Part shown: one piece after another, positions 63,901-64,000 of the stretch
Layout: the number at the start of each line of letters is the position of its first letter
Position numbering within the stretch: position 1 is the first letter of the stretch
Assembly (NCBI RefSeq): GCF_040054535.1
Contig: NC_090793.1
Coordinates: forward strand, 20,230,001-20,294,000
From: Antennarius striatus
Lineage: Eukaryota > Chordata > Actinopteri > Lophiiformes > Antennariidae
DNA: 64,000 nucleotides
Direction: 5' to 3'
Notes under the pieces: model-generated
What the model was told of the DNA's origin: nothing
The model's database searches: none
What the model saw: the letters and a program-made list of their open reading frames with translations, nothing else
Made by a program: the position numbers and the translations under genes

Positions 63901-64000
63901 TCGAGGTGTGTAGAAGATACTACACTCATCTCCCCGACAGAGTTAGCAGTAGCTTTAGCGCTACCAGACTTTTTCACCAGCTGACTCTTTCTATGTGAAA
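60923..64000. repeat. Macrosatellite units 13-14 (deleted subfamily)
   Basis: Unit 13 and the partial unit 14 share a 17-bp loss after AACACAT (AACACATTCAAGCCC), GGATTTGACTCCTGAGG, AACATAAGGGTAACG and GTTGATCAAATG. The start-to-start spacing is 1,752. Shared private changes show that one was copied from the other. Confidence 0.92.

Larger units (their letters stand above)
39590..64000. repeat. Macrosatellite: head-to-tail tandem array of about 1,768-bp units
   Basis: Using GGAATTATCATTTC as phase marker, units start at 39704, 41475, 43243, 45011, 46779, 48547, 50315, 52083, 53851, 55620, 57388, 59156, 60923 and 62675. That is 13 full units and a partial one at the window end. Homology to the unit's last part begins at about 39,590. 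Spacing is 1,768 bases, apart from a C-run length change in some units and a 17-bp deletion in the last two. Core copies look almost base-for-base identical. No open frame exceeds 96 codons, and the repeated small frames on both strands recur only because the DNA is homogenised. No transposase, reverse transcriptase, rRNA or snRNA sequence was recognised. The array continues beyond the window. Confidence 0.97.

Noticed and set aside
40328-63984. Recurring small ORFs of 60-96 codons on both strands in each macrosatellite unit (for example MPVSRLHLKDEPLYINTYAS)
   Set aside because: Several overlap in different frames and on opposite strands. None has a domain, and one-base C-run changes break some of them. 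Their recurrence reflects DNA homogenisation and not protein selection.
39590-64000. The tandem array as a CRISPR array, rDNA repeat or classical centromeric satellite
   Set aside because: Units are 1.77 kb with no short repeat/spacer alternation, no rRNA-like sequence was seen, and no CENP-B box (TTCGnnnnAnnCGGG) was found on reading one unit.

Overview
The window is teleost fish nuclear DNA. It has long (GT)n/(CA)n microsatellites, small introns, fish-type retrotransposon tails, and vertebrate genes packed far more tightly than in mammals. nos1ap and ddr2 each fit in about 7 kb of coding span here. A small-genome percomorph, for example a pufferfish relative, is a reasonable guess but not proven.

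Region by region, all genes on the + strand. (1) 1-78 is the last coding piece of an unidentified gene. (2) 79-7,370 is intergenic, with (GT)n, (CA)n and (ATT)/(AAT)n microsatellites, a decayed hAT-like element and a foldback. (3) 7,767-14,804 is nos1ap, ten coding exons behind a CpG-rich promoter. (4) 14,920-18,760 is intergenic, with a TTAA-flanked MITE and a probable untranslated exon of ddr2. (5) 18,778-25,762 is ddr2, sixteen coding exons including one GC-AG intron. (6) 26,762-29,283 is hsd17b7, nine exons. (7) 30,534-35,042 is serbp1, nine exons, with a 10/20-bp minisatellite in its penultimate intron. (8) 37,500-39,175 is a promoter-like stretch with two perfect CRE palindromes, then the 3' exons of a gene I cannot name. 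(9) 39,590 to the window end is a head-to-tail macrosatellite of about 1,768-bp units, nearly 14 copies, running off the right edge.

The genes are not an operon and do not form one pathway. NOS1AP is a nitric-oxide-synthase adaptor, DDR2 a collagen-receptor kinase, HSD17B7 a sterol/steroid reductase and SERBP1 a ribosome/mRNA-binding protein. From general knowledge NOS1AP, DDR2 and HSD17B7 lie in this order in human 1q23, so the block is conserved synteny. serbp1 beside them differs from human.

The most striking feature is the macrosatellite. Every unit carries one identical, same-orientation CTCF-like core motif (CGCCCCCTGGTGG) and an 11-bp-stem hairpin. Copies at the left edge and at the right share diagnostic variants against a homogenised core. 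In form this resembles the human CTCF-binding macrosatellite DXZ4. CTCF binding here is an inference from the motif only.
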